Shown: positions 7,312 to 15,112, numbered from the stretch's first letter. The stretch: 16,226 nt of DNA from DATGMP01 sp035293565 (GCA_035293565.1 DATGMP010000088.1:1-16226); one strand, 5' to 3'. Program-made: numbers and translations. Notes: generated from the sequence alone by a model not told the origin.

Positions 7312-7340
7312 AAGATGGAACATCGGCAACCGGAAGTCAA
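7312..7340 (-). promoter_or_regulatory. weak promoter candidate for the hypothetical gene, possibly leaderless
   Basis: Read on the minus strand, TTGACT (7335-7340) is followed 17 bases later by CATCTT (7312-7317), which matches a -10 at only three positions. A start about 7 bases beyond would fall next to the ATG at 7303, giving an almost leaderless message, in line with the lack of a ribosome site. Apart from this, 7304-7552 holds no gene or clear element. Confidence 0.2.
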
Positions 7341-7552
7341 GGGTCGCATTCGCGTTTTTACCGGCATTTTGCGGCGGCGATGGCTCGAGACTATCCAGTG
7401 AAAATTTCGCTTGGCAGGCGATGCGCTCAAAGCAAAATAGCCCGTTTTTACGGACCGTAGTCTCCAACCCGTTTCATATTTCAATCCCTTAACGGCTCAA
7501 AATTGCCGCCCGCATCCTGGCGGAGCACGCCACGCGCGAGATCCAAGTCGGC

Positions 7553-8080
7553 TCATCGGGCTTCGGCCGTCATGCCCTTCCAGCCCGATACGCCGTCGGA
7601 TGTTCCGGCCTGATTGTAGAAGATCGCTTCGATCTCTTTGATCAGACCGTGCTCCACGCGGAATCGTTCAGCCAAATGCACCGTGACGGGTCCAGTTTGA
7701 CTGAGCTTTCCGCCCTCCGAAAGCATTGCTTGCGGCTTGCTGATCTCCAGCCTCAGCAGCGTGAAGTAGATAACCTGCCTATTGCGCTCGTCGACAAAAA
7801 AACGCGTATCCGCGTAACCCAGCATCGCGGGCATCCGGCCGAGCGCGGCGCGAAGCGTCTCTTCTCCCTGCCCCGTGTCGCGTCCCTGCTCGGTACGCCG
7901 CACGTCCGGCGCGAAGAGGACATGCGATCCATCGTGATGAACGACACCTTCCAGATAGGATTGAGCCGCCGCGATCATGCAGTCCCGCGAATCGCCGGTG
8001 CAGCTTGGCTTTACCTGCTGAGCGTGAGCAGAAGTCGATAGGCTGAAAATCAAGCCGAGCATAGAGGCAGCGCGAATCAT
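7553..8080 (-). CDS. secreted SnoaL/NTF2-like (DUF8021-like) protein
   Basis: This 175-residue protein has a clear signal peptide (MIRAASMLGLIFSLSTSAHA, cut before QQ), so the mature protein is periplasmic or exported. It has two cysteines near the mature N-terminus (CTGDSRDC), then AAAQSYLEGVVHHDGSHVLFAPDVRRTEQG. A strand region, ADTRFFVDERNRQVIYFTLLR, and a final AERFRVEHGLIKEIEAIFY complete it. This is the order of helices and strands in SnoaL/NTF2-like proteins. Enzymatic or binding roles are both known for the fold; the sequence does not decide. The protein encoded at 10594-11100 shares the layout and the EHGLIKEI ending, so they are paralogues. The ATG at 8080 follows GGGGAG. It is transcribed divergently from the TonB receptor operon across a 180-base intergenic region and probably belongs to the same system. 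Confidence 0.78.
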   Translation of the reverse strand: MIRAASMLGLIFSLSTSAHAQQVKPSCTGDSRDCMIAAAQSYLEGVVHHDGSHVLFAPDVRRTEQGRDTGQGEETLRAALGRMPAMLGYADTRFFVDERNRQVIYFTLLRLEISKPQAMLSEGGKLSQTGPVTVHLAERFRVEHGLIKEIEAIFYNQAGTSDGVSGWKGMTAEAR

Positions 8081-8120
8081 TCAAATCGCTCCCCATTCTT
8101 TACCGGACGGCCTGACTACT

Positions 8121-8164
8121 ACTGTGTCAGTACGCTTGACGTTACATATGACACATCATACAGT
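8121..8164. promoter_or_regulatory. operator-like inverted repeat over the TonB operon promoter
   Basis: TGTGTCA (8123-8129) and TGACACA (8149-8155) are perfect inverted arms. They are enclosed by outer ACTG (8121-8124) and CAGT (8161-8164). The repeat spans the predicted -35 and -10 boxes, a position suited to repression. The word CATCATACA at 8154-8162 recurs upstream of the TetR-family gene at 14930-14938. I infer, without proof, that a regulator binds here and may control both divergent transcripts. Confidence 0.35.
8136..8164 (+). promoter_or_regulatory. predicted promoter of the TonB receptor operon
   Basis: TTGACG (8136-8141, five of six consensus positions) and TACAGT (8159-8164, four of six) are separated by 17 bases. 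A start near 8171 would give a leader of about 90 bases before the ATG at 8261. The box pair lies inside the inverted repeat at 8121-8164. Confidence 0.45.
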
Positions 8165-8260
8165 TTTTCGATACGGGCGTCGATAGAGCACGTGAGCGCC
8201 CCTGGCCAATCGTCCCGGAAAGCACGAAGCCAGGAGACCGAACGGGGGGGGATTTTCCAA

Positions 8261-10597
8261 ATGACTCCTAGAACTCTATCCGGATTGTTGGTGTGCGCCG
8301 GTTTGACCGGATTGATGCTTCCGGACGAGGTGAGCGCGCAGACCGCCGGCGAGGCGACGGCCACGAGCGGCAGCGCGATGGAAGAGATCATCGTCACCGC
8401 CCGCCGCCGGGAAGAAAGGCTCCAATCGGTTCCGCTCGCCATCACCGCTTATACCGGGGCGGCTCTCGAGCAGCACGAAATCCGGACCTCGGAAGAATTT
8501 TCGCACATCGTTCCGTCGCTTTCGATCAACGGCCCGTTCGGCAACGGCAACGTGACCAATCTGCGGCTGCGCGGACTTCCTGGCGTCGCGACATATTTTG
8601 CCGAGGTGCCAACCTTTCTCAGCACCAATGAGGCGACGTCGCTCAACGGGAACGCCTTGTTCGTCGACATGGAGAATGTGGAAGTCCTGAAAGGGCCCCA
8701 GGGCGTTTCCTTCGGCTTGAACACCACTGGCGGCGCGATCCTGTTTGAGCCGAAGCGGCCGACCGATGCCTTCGAGGGGTACGCCAAGCTGACCTTGGGC
8801 GACTATGGCCGTCATGAGCTCGAGGCCGCCGTCAACATCCCGGTTGTCGAGGACAAGGTTCTGGTCAGGCTCGATTTCGACCGCAACGAGCGCGACGGGT
8901 ACACGCGCGACCTGTCGAGCGGCGCCGAGTATTCGAATCTCGATTATTGGTACGTACGAGGTTCGGTCATCCTGAGGCCGACCGACGATTTCGAGAATTA
9001 TACGGTCGCCGATTACTATTTCTCACAGGACAACGGGCCGGGCGTGATACTGACGCACGTCAATCCGCGGATCGCCGGCTTCATCATACCGCAGATCAAC
9101 AAGGATTTGGTCCTGCAGCAAGCGTTGGGCGTGCGCGAGACGCTCGGAACCGACCCAGGGCTCAATCCCGTGGATCGCGTTCAGACCTGGCGCATCATCG
9201 ATATCGCGCGTTGGGACGTGACGGACAATCTGGCGATCAAGAACATCGCCTCTTACTCGCGGGCACAGGAGCTTCAACGGATCGATCTCGACGGTAGCCC
9301 GGTCAATGCGATCAACGTCATCGGCGGTCCCACCTGGGGAACCTTCAATCCCGATCCCAACACGGAAGCTTACACGGAGGAATTCCAACTTTCGGGAAAG
9401 GTTCTGGACGAGAAGCTGACCTGGGTAGGCGGCGGATTTCTATCCTTTGTGCACGATGCCGGTCCTTCCGAGACGACGACGATCGTCTTCAACGGCATCA
9501 GCAACACCTCTTCATTCCTGCCGACCGATCATGGGAGTGCCGGACGGACCCAGGGCGTCTACGCGCAGGGCATTTACGATTTTTCCGGCTTGTCCGACGT
9601 GCTCGACGGCCTGAAATTCACGCTCGGGTATCGATACACCTGGGATTGGCGTACGGCGCTGACGACGCAGCGCAACCCGAAAGGCGTTTGCACGACCCTC
9701 GGCGCCGACGCGAATTGCGTGTTCGTGACCGATGGCGGCTGGCACGCGTACGGTTGGACGCTCGGCCTCGATTACCAGATCGTTCCGGGCACGCTGGTCT
9801 ATGTTCGCGCGAGCCGCGGCTATACCAGCGGCGGCTTCAATGGCGTAGCGCCGCCCCAGTTTCGTCTCTACCAGCCTGAATACGACAAGGATGTGGAGGT
9901 CGGTCTGAAATCCGACTTCGACATCGCCGGCGTCAAGCTGCGCACCAACGGCGATCTGTACCATGTGTGGTACACAAATATTCAGCGCTCGGTGAATGCT
10001 TCCTTCACCAATGCATCCGGTGTCGTCCAGATCGGCAGCTTCACGACCAATGCCGCCGCCGCGCAAATCGACGGCGTCGAGTTCGAAGGCACCGTCGTAC
10101 CCATCAAAGACGTCGAGATCACAGCTGGATATTCCTGGATCCATGCCAAGTATGACAAATTCACCTCGATCAATCCGGCCAATCTGCAACCGCTCGATTT
10201 GAGCGGGCTGGCCTTCACCAATTTCCCTCAGACTCAGTTCGATCTCACCGGGCGCTATCATTTGCCGATCGATCCGTCCTACGGCGATCTCAGCATAGCC
10301 GCGACCTATTCCTACCAAAGCAGCGTCACGTTCGGCCTCGTGCCAAACGATGTGGGCGCATTCGAGCCAGCCTACGACAATCTCGATCTCCGGATCGACT
10401 GGACGAATATCATGGGGCGTCCGTTCGATCTCTCCTTCTTCATGACGAATGCGCTCGACAACGTGCATCGCCTCGGATCCTTCACGGTCTACACCAGCGT
10501 CGGAACGGTCGGCGATATTTACAATGAGCCGCGGATGTGGGGCTTCGAACTCAAGTACCGGTTCGGACCGGGACTCGATCCAGGGCTGGGCTTTTGA
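8261..10597 (+). CDS. TonB-dependent outer-membrane receptor
   Basis: This 778-residue outer-membrane receptor uses TonB/ExbB energy to bring a scarce or large substrate into the periplasm. Residues 1-26 form a signal peptide (ending VSA before QTAG). A TonB-box-like EEIIVTARRREERLQSVP is at 41-58. The plug domain spans about 55-170, with LRLRGLPG and the conserved end VEVLKGPQGVSFGLNTTGGA. The rest is a 22-strand-type barrel rich in alternating aromatic residues. The chain ends KYRFGPGLDPGLGF, so the usual YRF ending is followed by a short extension that itself ends in Phe. I chose the ATG at 8261 because a G-rich ribosome site lies just upstream and the signal peptide begins there; a GTG at 8192 would add 23 unrelated residues. 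It heads a four-gene operon, and the next gene starts within its stop codon. The ligand is unknown; no siderophore or vitamin B12 genes are present. Confidence 0.95.
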   Translation: MTPRTLSGLLVCAGLTGLMLPDEVSAQTAGEATATSGSAMEEIIVTARRREERLQSVPLAITAYTGAALEQHEIRTSEEFSHIVPSLSINGPFGNGNVTNLRLRGLPGVATYFAEVPTFLSTNEATSLNGNALFVDMENVEVLKGPQGVSFGLNTTGGAILFEPKRPTDAFEGYAKLTLGDYGRHELEAAVNIPVVEDKVLVRLDFDRNERDGYTRDLSSGAEYSNLDYWYVRGSVILRPTDDFENYTVADYYFSQDNGPGVILTHVNPRIAGFIIPQINKDLVLQQALGVRETLGTDPGLNPVDRVQTWRIIDIARWDVTDNLAIKNIASYSRAQELQRIDLDGSPVNAINVIGGPTWGTFNPDPNTEAYTEEFQLSGKVLDEKLTWVGGGFLSFVHDAGPSETTTIVFNGISNTSSFLPTDHGSAGRTQGVYAQGIYDFSGLSDVLDGLKFTLGYRYTWDWRTALTTQRNPKGVCTTLGADANCVFVTDGGWHAYGWTLGLDYQIVPGTLVYVRASRGYTSGGFNGVAPPQFRLYQPEYDKDVEVGLKSDFDIAGVKLRTNGDLYHVWYTNIQRSVNASFTNASGVVQIGSFTTNAAAAQIDGVEFEGTVVPIKDVEITAGYSWIHAKYDKFTSINPANLQPLDLSGLAFTNFPQTQFDLTGRYHLPIDPSYGDLSIAATYSYQSSVTFGLVPNDVGAFEPAYDNLDLRIDWTNIMGRPFDLSFFMTNALDNVHRLGSFTVYTSVGTVGDIYNEPRMWGFELKYRFGPGLDPGLGF

Positions 10598-11100
10598 CCG
10601 GCCGAGCATTGCTGAGGCCCGCCCTTCTGGCGGGAATTGCAGCCGCCGCGCCTACTTTCGGCCAGGCGCCGACGAGCCGCTATGACGACCCCCAGACTTG
10701 CTCCCGGCTGCTTGCGAGCGGCGAGGGGGCGTCGCTGCCGACCGCCGCTCACCGACTCTGCGTGATCGCAATCGCCAGCACCTACATCGACGCCGAGGAG
10801 AACAGCATCCCGCCGGAGCGCCAGCTCCTCGCCGACGACGTCTCGCGACACATGGTCGGCAAGCAAGCCGACTTTAAAGCCGGAAACGCGCGCAAGATCA
10901 TCGCGGACAATTCGCACGCGGTGATCGGAGCCATCAAGAATCGGCAATGGGTGGTGGACGGGAATCAGGCCTGGATTCTCTATGACGGCTATCTCAAATC
11001 GGATCCGAGCAAGCCCGGCTTCAATGTTGCCGAGCGCTTGACGATCGAGCACGGCTTGATCAAGGAAATCCTTGTTGCTGCCGTCGCGCGGCCGCAATGA
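10594..11100 (+). CDS. secreted SnoaL/NTF2-like protein, paralogue of 7553-8080
   Basis: I place the start at a TTG (10594) that overlaps the receptor stop as TTGA. It gives a 168-residue protein whose first 23 residues (TGRALLRPALLAGIAAAAPTF) form a signal peptide. A longer reading from a GTG at 10537 would bury the signal peptide behind residues coded inside the receptor. A TTG at 10609 is a second possible start. The mature part has CSRLLASGEG, then LCVIAIASTYIDAEENSIPPERQ, a WVVDGNQAWILYDGYL strand region and VAERLTIEHGLIKEI near the end. It matches the divergent protein at 7553-8080 in order and in the EHGLIKEI phrase, so I assign the same SnoaL/NTF2-like fold. It overlaps the quinoprotein start as ATGA. 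It could be a lyase, isomerase or binding protein; no catalytic residues can be assigned. Confidence 0.75.
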   Translation: MTGRALLRPALLAGIAAAAPTFGQAPTSRYDDPQTCSRLLASGEGASLPTAAHRLCVIAIASTYIDAEENSIPPERQLLADDVSRHMVGKQADFKAGNARKIIADNSHAVIGAIKNRQWVVDGNQAWILYDGYLKSDPSKPGFNVAERLTIEHGLIKEILVAAVARPQ

Positions 11101-12692
11101 ACCCGATCCATCGCCTTTCGGCGGCTATCATCACGTTGTGCGCCTTGTTGCTTGCGGGCTGCAGCTCGGGCAGCGAGGCGATCGGAGCGCGGCCGCCGCA
11201 ATGGCCGTTTGTCGGCGGGAGCGTACGCAACACACGGAATGCGGCCGGCGAGTCGGCGATTACTCCGGCGAGTGTCGGGCGTCTCCATCTCCTTTGGATG
11301 GCGTCGCTCGACGGCAGTGCTGCCTCTAACGCCGTCTCGGACGGCAACGATCTATTCATTTCGTCGAGCGGAGGACATCTTTACCGCATCGCGCGCAAAG
11401 ACGGGCATGTGATCTGGGATGTCACCCTCGAGAAAGCGGCGGGCTTGCCCGGCGCAGCCTCGAAGGGAGTCGCGCTCGCCGACCATGCGGTCGTGTTTGG
11501 ACTTCAGAACAAGCCTGTCGTCGCGGCGGTCGACAAGGATACGGGGGCCTTGCTGTGGAAGGCGGTCGTGGACGACAATCCGATGACCACCGTCTCGCAG
11601 CCGCCGATCGTCGTTGACGGCCGAATCTTCGTCGGCATCTCGGGCGTCGCTGAAGAAGCCGCGGCAACCAGCCCAAGCTACAAATGCTGCAGCTTTCGCG
11701 GGGCGGTCGTCGCTCTCGACCTATCGAACGGAAAACTTCTCTGGAAGACCTATGATCTGCCCCAGGGATTCGCCGGCGGCTCAATCTGGTCGCGCACGCC
11801 GGCCTTCGATGCCGGACGCAATATGCTCTACATAACCACCGGCAACATCTATCGGGCGCCGCCTCAGGTGCAGGATTGCGTCGACAAGCACCGCTACGAT
11901 CTGGCGGCTCTCGACTCCTGCTATCCCGCCGGCGTTTGGAACGATTCGATTTTGGCGCTCGATCCGAGAACGGGCACGGTCAAATGGGGATTCCGCGCCG
12001 ACAATGCAGACATTTTTACCGGCGCATGTCAGGTCCCGGAAATGGGAGCCAAGAATTGCGGCGGCGGTCTCGATTTCGATTTCGGCAACGGCGCGATGCT
12101 GTGGCGAGCGGGCGGCCGCGATCTCGTCGGCGCCGGCGAGAAGTCGGGGATGTTCTGGGCGCTCGACGCCGACACAGGGAAAGTAGTCTGGCAGCGCTGG
12201 TTGGGCCCCGGTGGCGAGAATGGCGGGCTCCAGCAGGGATCCGCGACGGATGGCAAGCGCGTTTACACCGCGCTCTCGGATTCCAAGCAAGTCAATCACG
12301 ATCCGCTGCCCTATACCTTGCCCTCGGGACAGACGATCAATTATGGGTCGTTCGCTGCGCTGGACGCCGCCAACGGCGACATCATTTGGCAGCTCGCCGA
12401 CCCGGCCGCAATCGATTCGCCGCCCACGCCCAACACCTGTCGGCTGCGCAGCCCGCGAGCGGATTGCATCGGACCGTATCCGAAGGCGCCTGTCAGCGTC
12501 GCCGACGGCGTGATGTTCGGCTGCTCGACGACCCATGATGGCCCGTTCTTCGCTTTCGATGCCGCCACCGGGAAGCTGCTTTGGCAATACAAATCCGGCG
12601 CCAGCTGCAATACGGGTCCGGTGATTCTGGAAGGCTCGGTCTACTGGGCCTCGGGGACGAAGCTTTATGCGTTCGCGCTGGGCGGGCCGTAG
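11097..12692 (+). CDS. quinoprotein (PQQ-type) beta-propeller lipoprotein, PVA-dehydrogenase-like
   Basis: This 531-residue protein has a lipoprotein signal ending in LAGC, with Cys22 as the lipidation site, so it is periplasmic and anchored. Repeated propeller phrases are seen: GALLWK (150-155), GKLLWKTY (212-219), GTVKWGF, GKVVWQRW and GKLLWQY. The N-terminal WPFVGGSVRNTRNAA and the blocks NDSILALDPRTGTVKW, LDFDFGNGAML and LVGAGEKSGMFWALD resemble the polyvinyl-alcohol dehydrogenase branch of PQQ quinoproteins. Vicinal Cys197-Cys198 in YKCCSFRG could form the adjacent-cysteine disulfide known in PQQ enzymes. No CxxCH heme site is present, so an external cytochrome c would be needed. PQQ synthesis genes are not in the window. 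The ATG overlaps the previous stop (ATGA). A non-enzymatic propeller role remains possible. The substrate is inferred to be an alcohol, possibly polymeric. Confidence 0.85.
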   Translation: MNPIHRLSAAIITLCALLLAGCSSGSEAIGARPPQWPFVGGSVRNTRNAAGESAITPASVGRLHLLWMASLDGSAASNAVSDGNDLFISSSGGHLYRIARKDGHVIWDVTLEKAAGLPGAASKGVALADHAVVFGLQNKPVVAAVDKDTGALLWKAVVDDNPMTTVSQPPIVVDGRIFVGISGVAEEAAATSPSYKCCSFRGAVVALDLSNGKLLWKTYDLPQGFAGGSIWSRTPAFDAGRNMLYITTGNIYRAPPQVQDCVDKHRYDLAALDSCYPAGVWNDSILALDPRTGTVKWGFRADNADIFTGACQVPEMGAKNCGGGLDFDFGNGAMLWRAGGRDLVGAGEKSGMFWALDADTGKVVWQRWLGPGGENGGLQQGSATDGKRVYTALSDSKQVNHDPLPYTLPSGQTINYGSFAALDAANGDIIWQLADPAAIDSPPTPNTCRLRSPRADCIGPYPKAPVSVADGVMFGCSTTHDGPFFAFDAATGKLLWQYKSGASCNTGPVILEGSVYWASGTKLYAFALGGP

Positions 12693-12695
12693 CCG

Positions 12696-14114
12696 ATGCG
12701 GTCGATTGTCGTCCTGACGATTTTTTGGCTCCTGGCCCTCGTAACACCCTCAATCGGAGCCGCTACGCCGCCGACGGTCACAGGGCCGATCACGGGCGGC
12801 ACGCAGGGCCGTCCGTTCACGGCCGCCTTGGTCGATCTCGCGAAATTCGGGTATGTCGAGGAGGAGTACTTCATCGCCGGCATGGCGGCCCGTTATGGCG
12901 TCAAACCCGGCGGCGTGCTTGCCGCCGACGGGAGGTGGGATGTCGTCGCCGAAGATCGCGAGCCCTACAAGACACGGTTTCTGGTTCGCCGCCCATCGGA
13001 TCGCAAGCGGTTCAACGGCACGGTCGTCGTCGAATGGATGCAGTCGTCTGCCGGCTTCGACAAGGACGTGAATTGGAATTGGCAGAAGGCGGAGTTCCTA
13101 CGGGATGGCTATGTGTGGATCGGCGTGTCGGCGCAGCGCGAAGGGGTCGATGGTTCGCCGCCGAAGCCGGGCAGCCCGTTCGTCGACCTCGTGCGTTGGG
13201 ATCCGGAGCGCTACGGCTCGCTCCACATTCCAAGCGAGTCGTTGTCGTACGATATCTATGCGCAGGTCGCCAAGGCGGTCGCGTCTCCGCAAGCGCGAAC
13301 CGGTGTCGATCCCCTTGACGGTCTGGCCGTGAAGAAGGTTCTTGCGATCGGCGATACTTTCGCGGCCGACCACCTCGTGGTGGTCTATGATGCGCTGCAG
13401 CCGATCGCGCATCCGTTCGACGGCTACTTCATCGGCTGGCGGCATATTCCCGGCGCCGCACCGCTCGCCGATAGCGTACCGATGCCGGCCGTCGTGAAGC
13501 TGCGGACGGACCTCGACGCGCCGGTCTTTGTCGTGAATACGGGGGCGGAGGCCCTGCCGCACTATCCGGCGCGCCAACCCGATGGAAGAACCTATCGGCT
13601 GTGGGAGATCGCGGGCAGCGCACACACCAACGCCTATTGGATCGCGCAAATGTATGCGATCAATAAACGCGACTTCGGAATGCCGATACCGCATTGCGAC
13701 CGTCCCTTCAATACGGTGCCGAACCAGTACGTCATGAACGCCGCGATTCATGCGCTTGCGCGTTGGGCCAAAGGCGGACCGTCACCGCCATCGGCGCCAC
13801 CCATCGCGATTTCAGGAACGCCGCCCGCAGTGCAACGCGATAGATTCGGCAATAGCGCAGGCGGCGTTCGTCTGCCGGAGGTCGAAGTTCCGATTGCCCG
13901 CTACGAAATCGGCGGCGATCGATCTTGCCCGGGCGGATCCGGATTCACGGATCCCTTGCCCGCGGACGAACTCGAAAAGCTTTATCCGACGCACGAGGTC
14001 TATGAGGAAAAATATGCCGCCGCCGCAAAGCGTGCGGAACAGGCAGGGTTTCTGTTACCGGCCGATGCGGTCGAAGGCATCGCGACCGCTCACAGCGCCC
14101 ATATTCCACGATAG
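12696..14114 (+). CDS. secreted alpha/beta-hydrolase-domain protein (Abhydrolase_10-like) with altered nucleophile site
   Basis: This 472-residue protein has a signal peptide (about residues 1-22). It follows the layout of the large secreted alpha/beta hydrolase domain family, with FNGTVVVEWMQSSAG (106-120), GYVWIGVSAQREGV (138-151), DPLDGL (206-211), HPFDGYFIGWRH (239-250) and WEIAGSAHTNAYW (303-315). In relatives the nucleophile elbow reads about G-E-S-Q-S; here the aligned stretch is IGDTFAA (218-224), so the serine is replaced by Thr221. His310 in AGSAHTNAY is the likely catalytic histidine, and Glu285 in NTGAEAL may be the acid. The protein may therefore be a non-catalytic binder or use an unusual nucleophile. 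The gene starts 3 bases after the quinoprotein stop and ends 5 bases before the convergent TetR gene; the two stop codons sit in the palindrome-like TAGCCGGCCTA (14112-14122). Family placement is from memory of motifs. Confidence 0.8.
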   Translation: MRSIVVLTIFWLLALVTPSIGAATPPTVTGPITGGTQGRPFTAALVDLAKFGYVEEEYFIAGMAARYGVKPGGVLAADGRWDVVAEDREPYKTRFLVRRPSDRKRFNGTVVVEWMQSSAGFDKDVNWNWQKAEFLRDGYVWIGVSAQREGVDGSPPKPGSPFVDLVRWDPERYGSLHIPSESLSYDIYAQVAKAVASPQARTGVDPLDGLAVKKVLAIGDTFAADHLVVVYDALQPIAHPFDGYFIGWRHIPGAAPLADSVPMPAVVKLRTDLDAPVFVVNTGAEALPHYPARQPDGRTYRLWEIAGSAHTNAYWIAQMYAINKRDFGMPIPHCDRPFNTVPNQYVMNAAIHALARWAKGGPSPPSAPPIAISGTPPAVQRDRFGNSAGGVRLPEVEVPIARYEIGGDRSCPGGSGFTDPLPADELEKLYPTHEVYEEKYAAAAKRAEQAGFLLPADAVEGIATAHSAHIPR

Positions 14115-14119
14115 CCGGC

Positions 14120-14818
14120 CTAGCTTGCGAGGCGCGCCTGCGATCGGGACCGCGCGGCGACATCTTCGACGAAGCGGCGGAATTCACGGACCATTACCCT
14201 CACGCCGACTTTACGGTCGATGCTCTCCCGTACCGCGACCGCATAGAAGAACTGGTCGAATTGCAGCATCAGCAACTGCGCGCGAATGCGAATCTCGGCT
14301 TGGGCTGGCGCATTCGAGGCGGCCATTCGAAAGGCCCGGATTTTCCGGCCATAAAGCTTGATCAACTGTCGATGCGTATCTTCCGTCGCCGAATCGGAGG
14401 TCGGCTCGATCGCCTCGACTTCGCGCATCGTGCGAACCAAGCTGCGATTTGCGACGAGATGGTCGATGATCGCATTCGCCCAGTCCGCAATCTGCCGATC
14501 GTTGGGATTTTCATAGGCCGCGAGCCGCTCGTGAATGGCCTGCGCCGGGACCATTGCTTCACGAAACAAAGCCTCGGCGATCGCCAATCGGCTGCTGAAG
14601 TGACGGTAGAACGTCGTGCGGCTGACGCCGGCATTGCTCACGATGTCGTCGACCGTAGTCGCCGCATAGGATGACTCGGTGAACAGCCGGTTCGCCGCCT
14701 TCAGTAATTCCTGTCGGGTATTGTCCTTTTGCGCCTGCTGAAGGCGCGTGCGTCCCGGCGGTCGCCGCCGGAAAGGCTTTTGTCCGGTCGCCCCGGCCGC
14801 CTTGCGTGTCGATTGCAT
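14120..14818 (-). CDS. TetR/AcrR-family transcriptional regulator
   Basis: This 232-residue DNA-binding regulator has a TetR helix-turn-helix at residues 33-80: LLKAANRLFTESSYAATTV, then DIVSNAGVSRTTFYRHF, then SSRLAIAEALF. The C-terminal part (about 90-225) is helical and would bind an inducer. The N-terminus before the domain is Arg/Lys-rich. I favour the ATG at 14818, which has a GGATGG site upstream. ATGs at 14830, 14887 and 14923 are in frame, but the added residues look unlike TetR proteins. It converges on the hydrolase gene, so it is not part of the + operon. Its position next to an import and oxidation operon suggests it controls that operon, and the word CATCATACA occurs both upstream of this gene and in the operon promoter. 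That link is inferred. Confidence 0.9.
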   Translation of the reverse strand: MQSTRKAAGATGQKPFRRRPPGRTRLQQAQKDNTRQELLKAANRLFTESSYAATTVDDIVSNAGVSRTTFYRHFSSRLAIAEALFREAMVPAQAIHERLAAYENPNDRQIADWANAIIDHLVANRSLVRTMREVEAIEPTSDSATEDTHRQLIKLYGRKIRAFRMAASNAPAQAEIRIRAQLLMLQFDQFFYAVAVRESIDRKVGVRVMVREFRRFVEDVAARSRSQARLAS

Positions 14819-14903
14819 CACGAATGCCATCCAAAAAGCTTCGGTCGTCCATACCCCATCTTGCTGGATCGAGCCAGCGCTAAGCATGACCAACACCGCT
14901 CGA

Positions 14904-14939
14904 GTGTACGGATGACGCGACATTCATGCCATCATACAC
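14904..14939. promoter_or_regulatory. imperfect inverted repeat upstream of the TetR gene, candidate operator
   Basis: GTGTA (14904-14908) and TACAC (14935-14939) form the outer arms, with GATG (14911-14914) against CATC (14930-14933) inside, interrupted by a bulge and a 15-base centre. It lies 86-121 bases upstream of the favoured TetR start, where an autoregulatory site could sit. The right arm contains CATCATACA, shared with the TonB operon promoter. The region 14940-15112 shows no gene; it holds only the GGATGG ribosome site for the next CDS. Confidence 0.3.
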
Positions 14940-15112
14940 GCATGTTGTCGTGAGCGCGGGGCAGTGGCATCTGCACGTCTTCGACAAGTATCTCGGTCGT
15001 TGGCCGCTCCATCATCTCTGCATGACACGGAAAGAGCCGCGGTCTATTAGGCTCCGGGGTGCGTCGTTCGGGATCCAGTCCCCGGCACAGCGATTGCATG
15101 GATGGCCGATTT

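Noticed and set aside
10562..10597. Receptor C-terminus altered by frameshift
   Set aside because: The extra ten residues after YRF are in frame and end in Phe, which is compatible with barrel assembly; no sign of a frameshift.
9512..10609. 365-codon ORF antisense to the TonB receptor
   Set aside because: High-GC shadow frame; the sense protein has clear receptor motifs, the antisense one has none.
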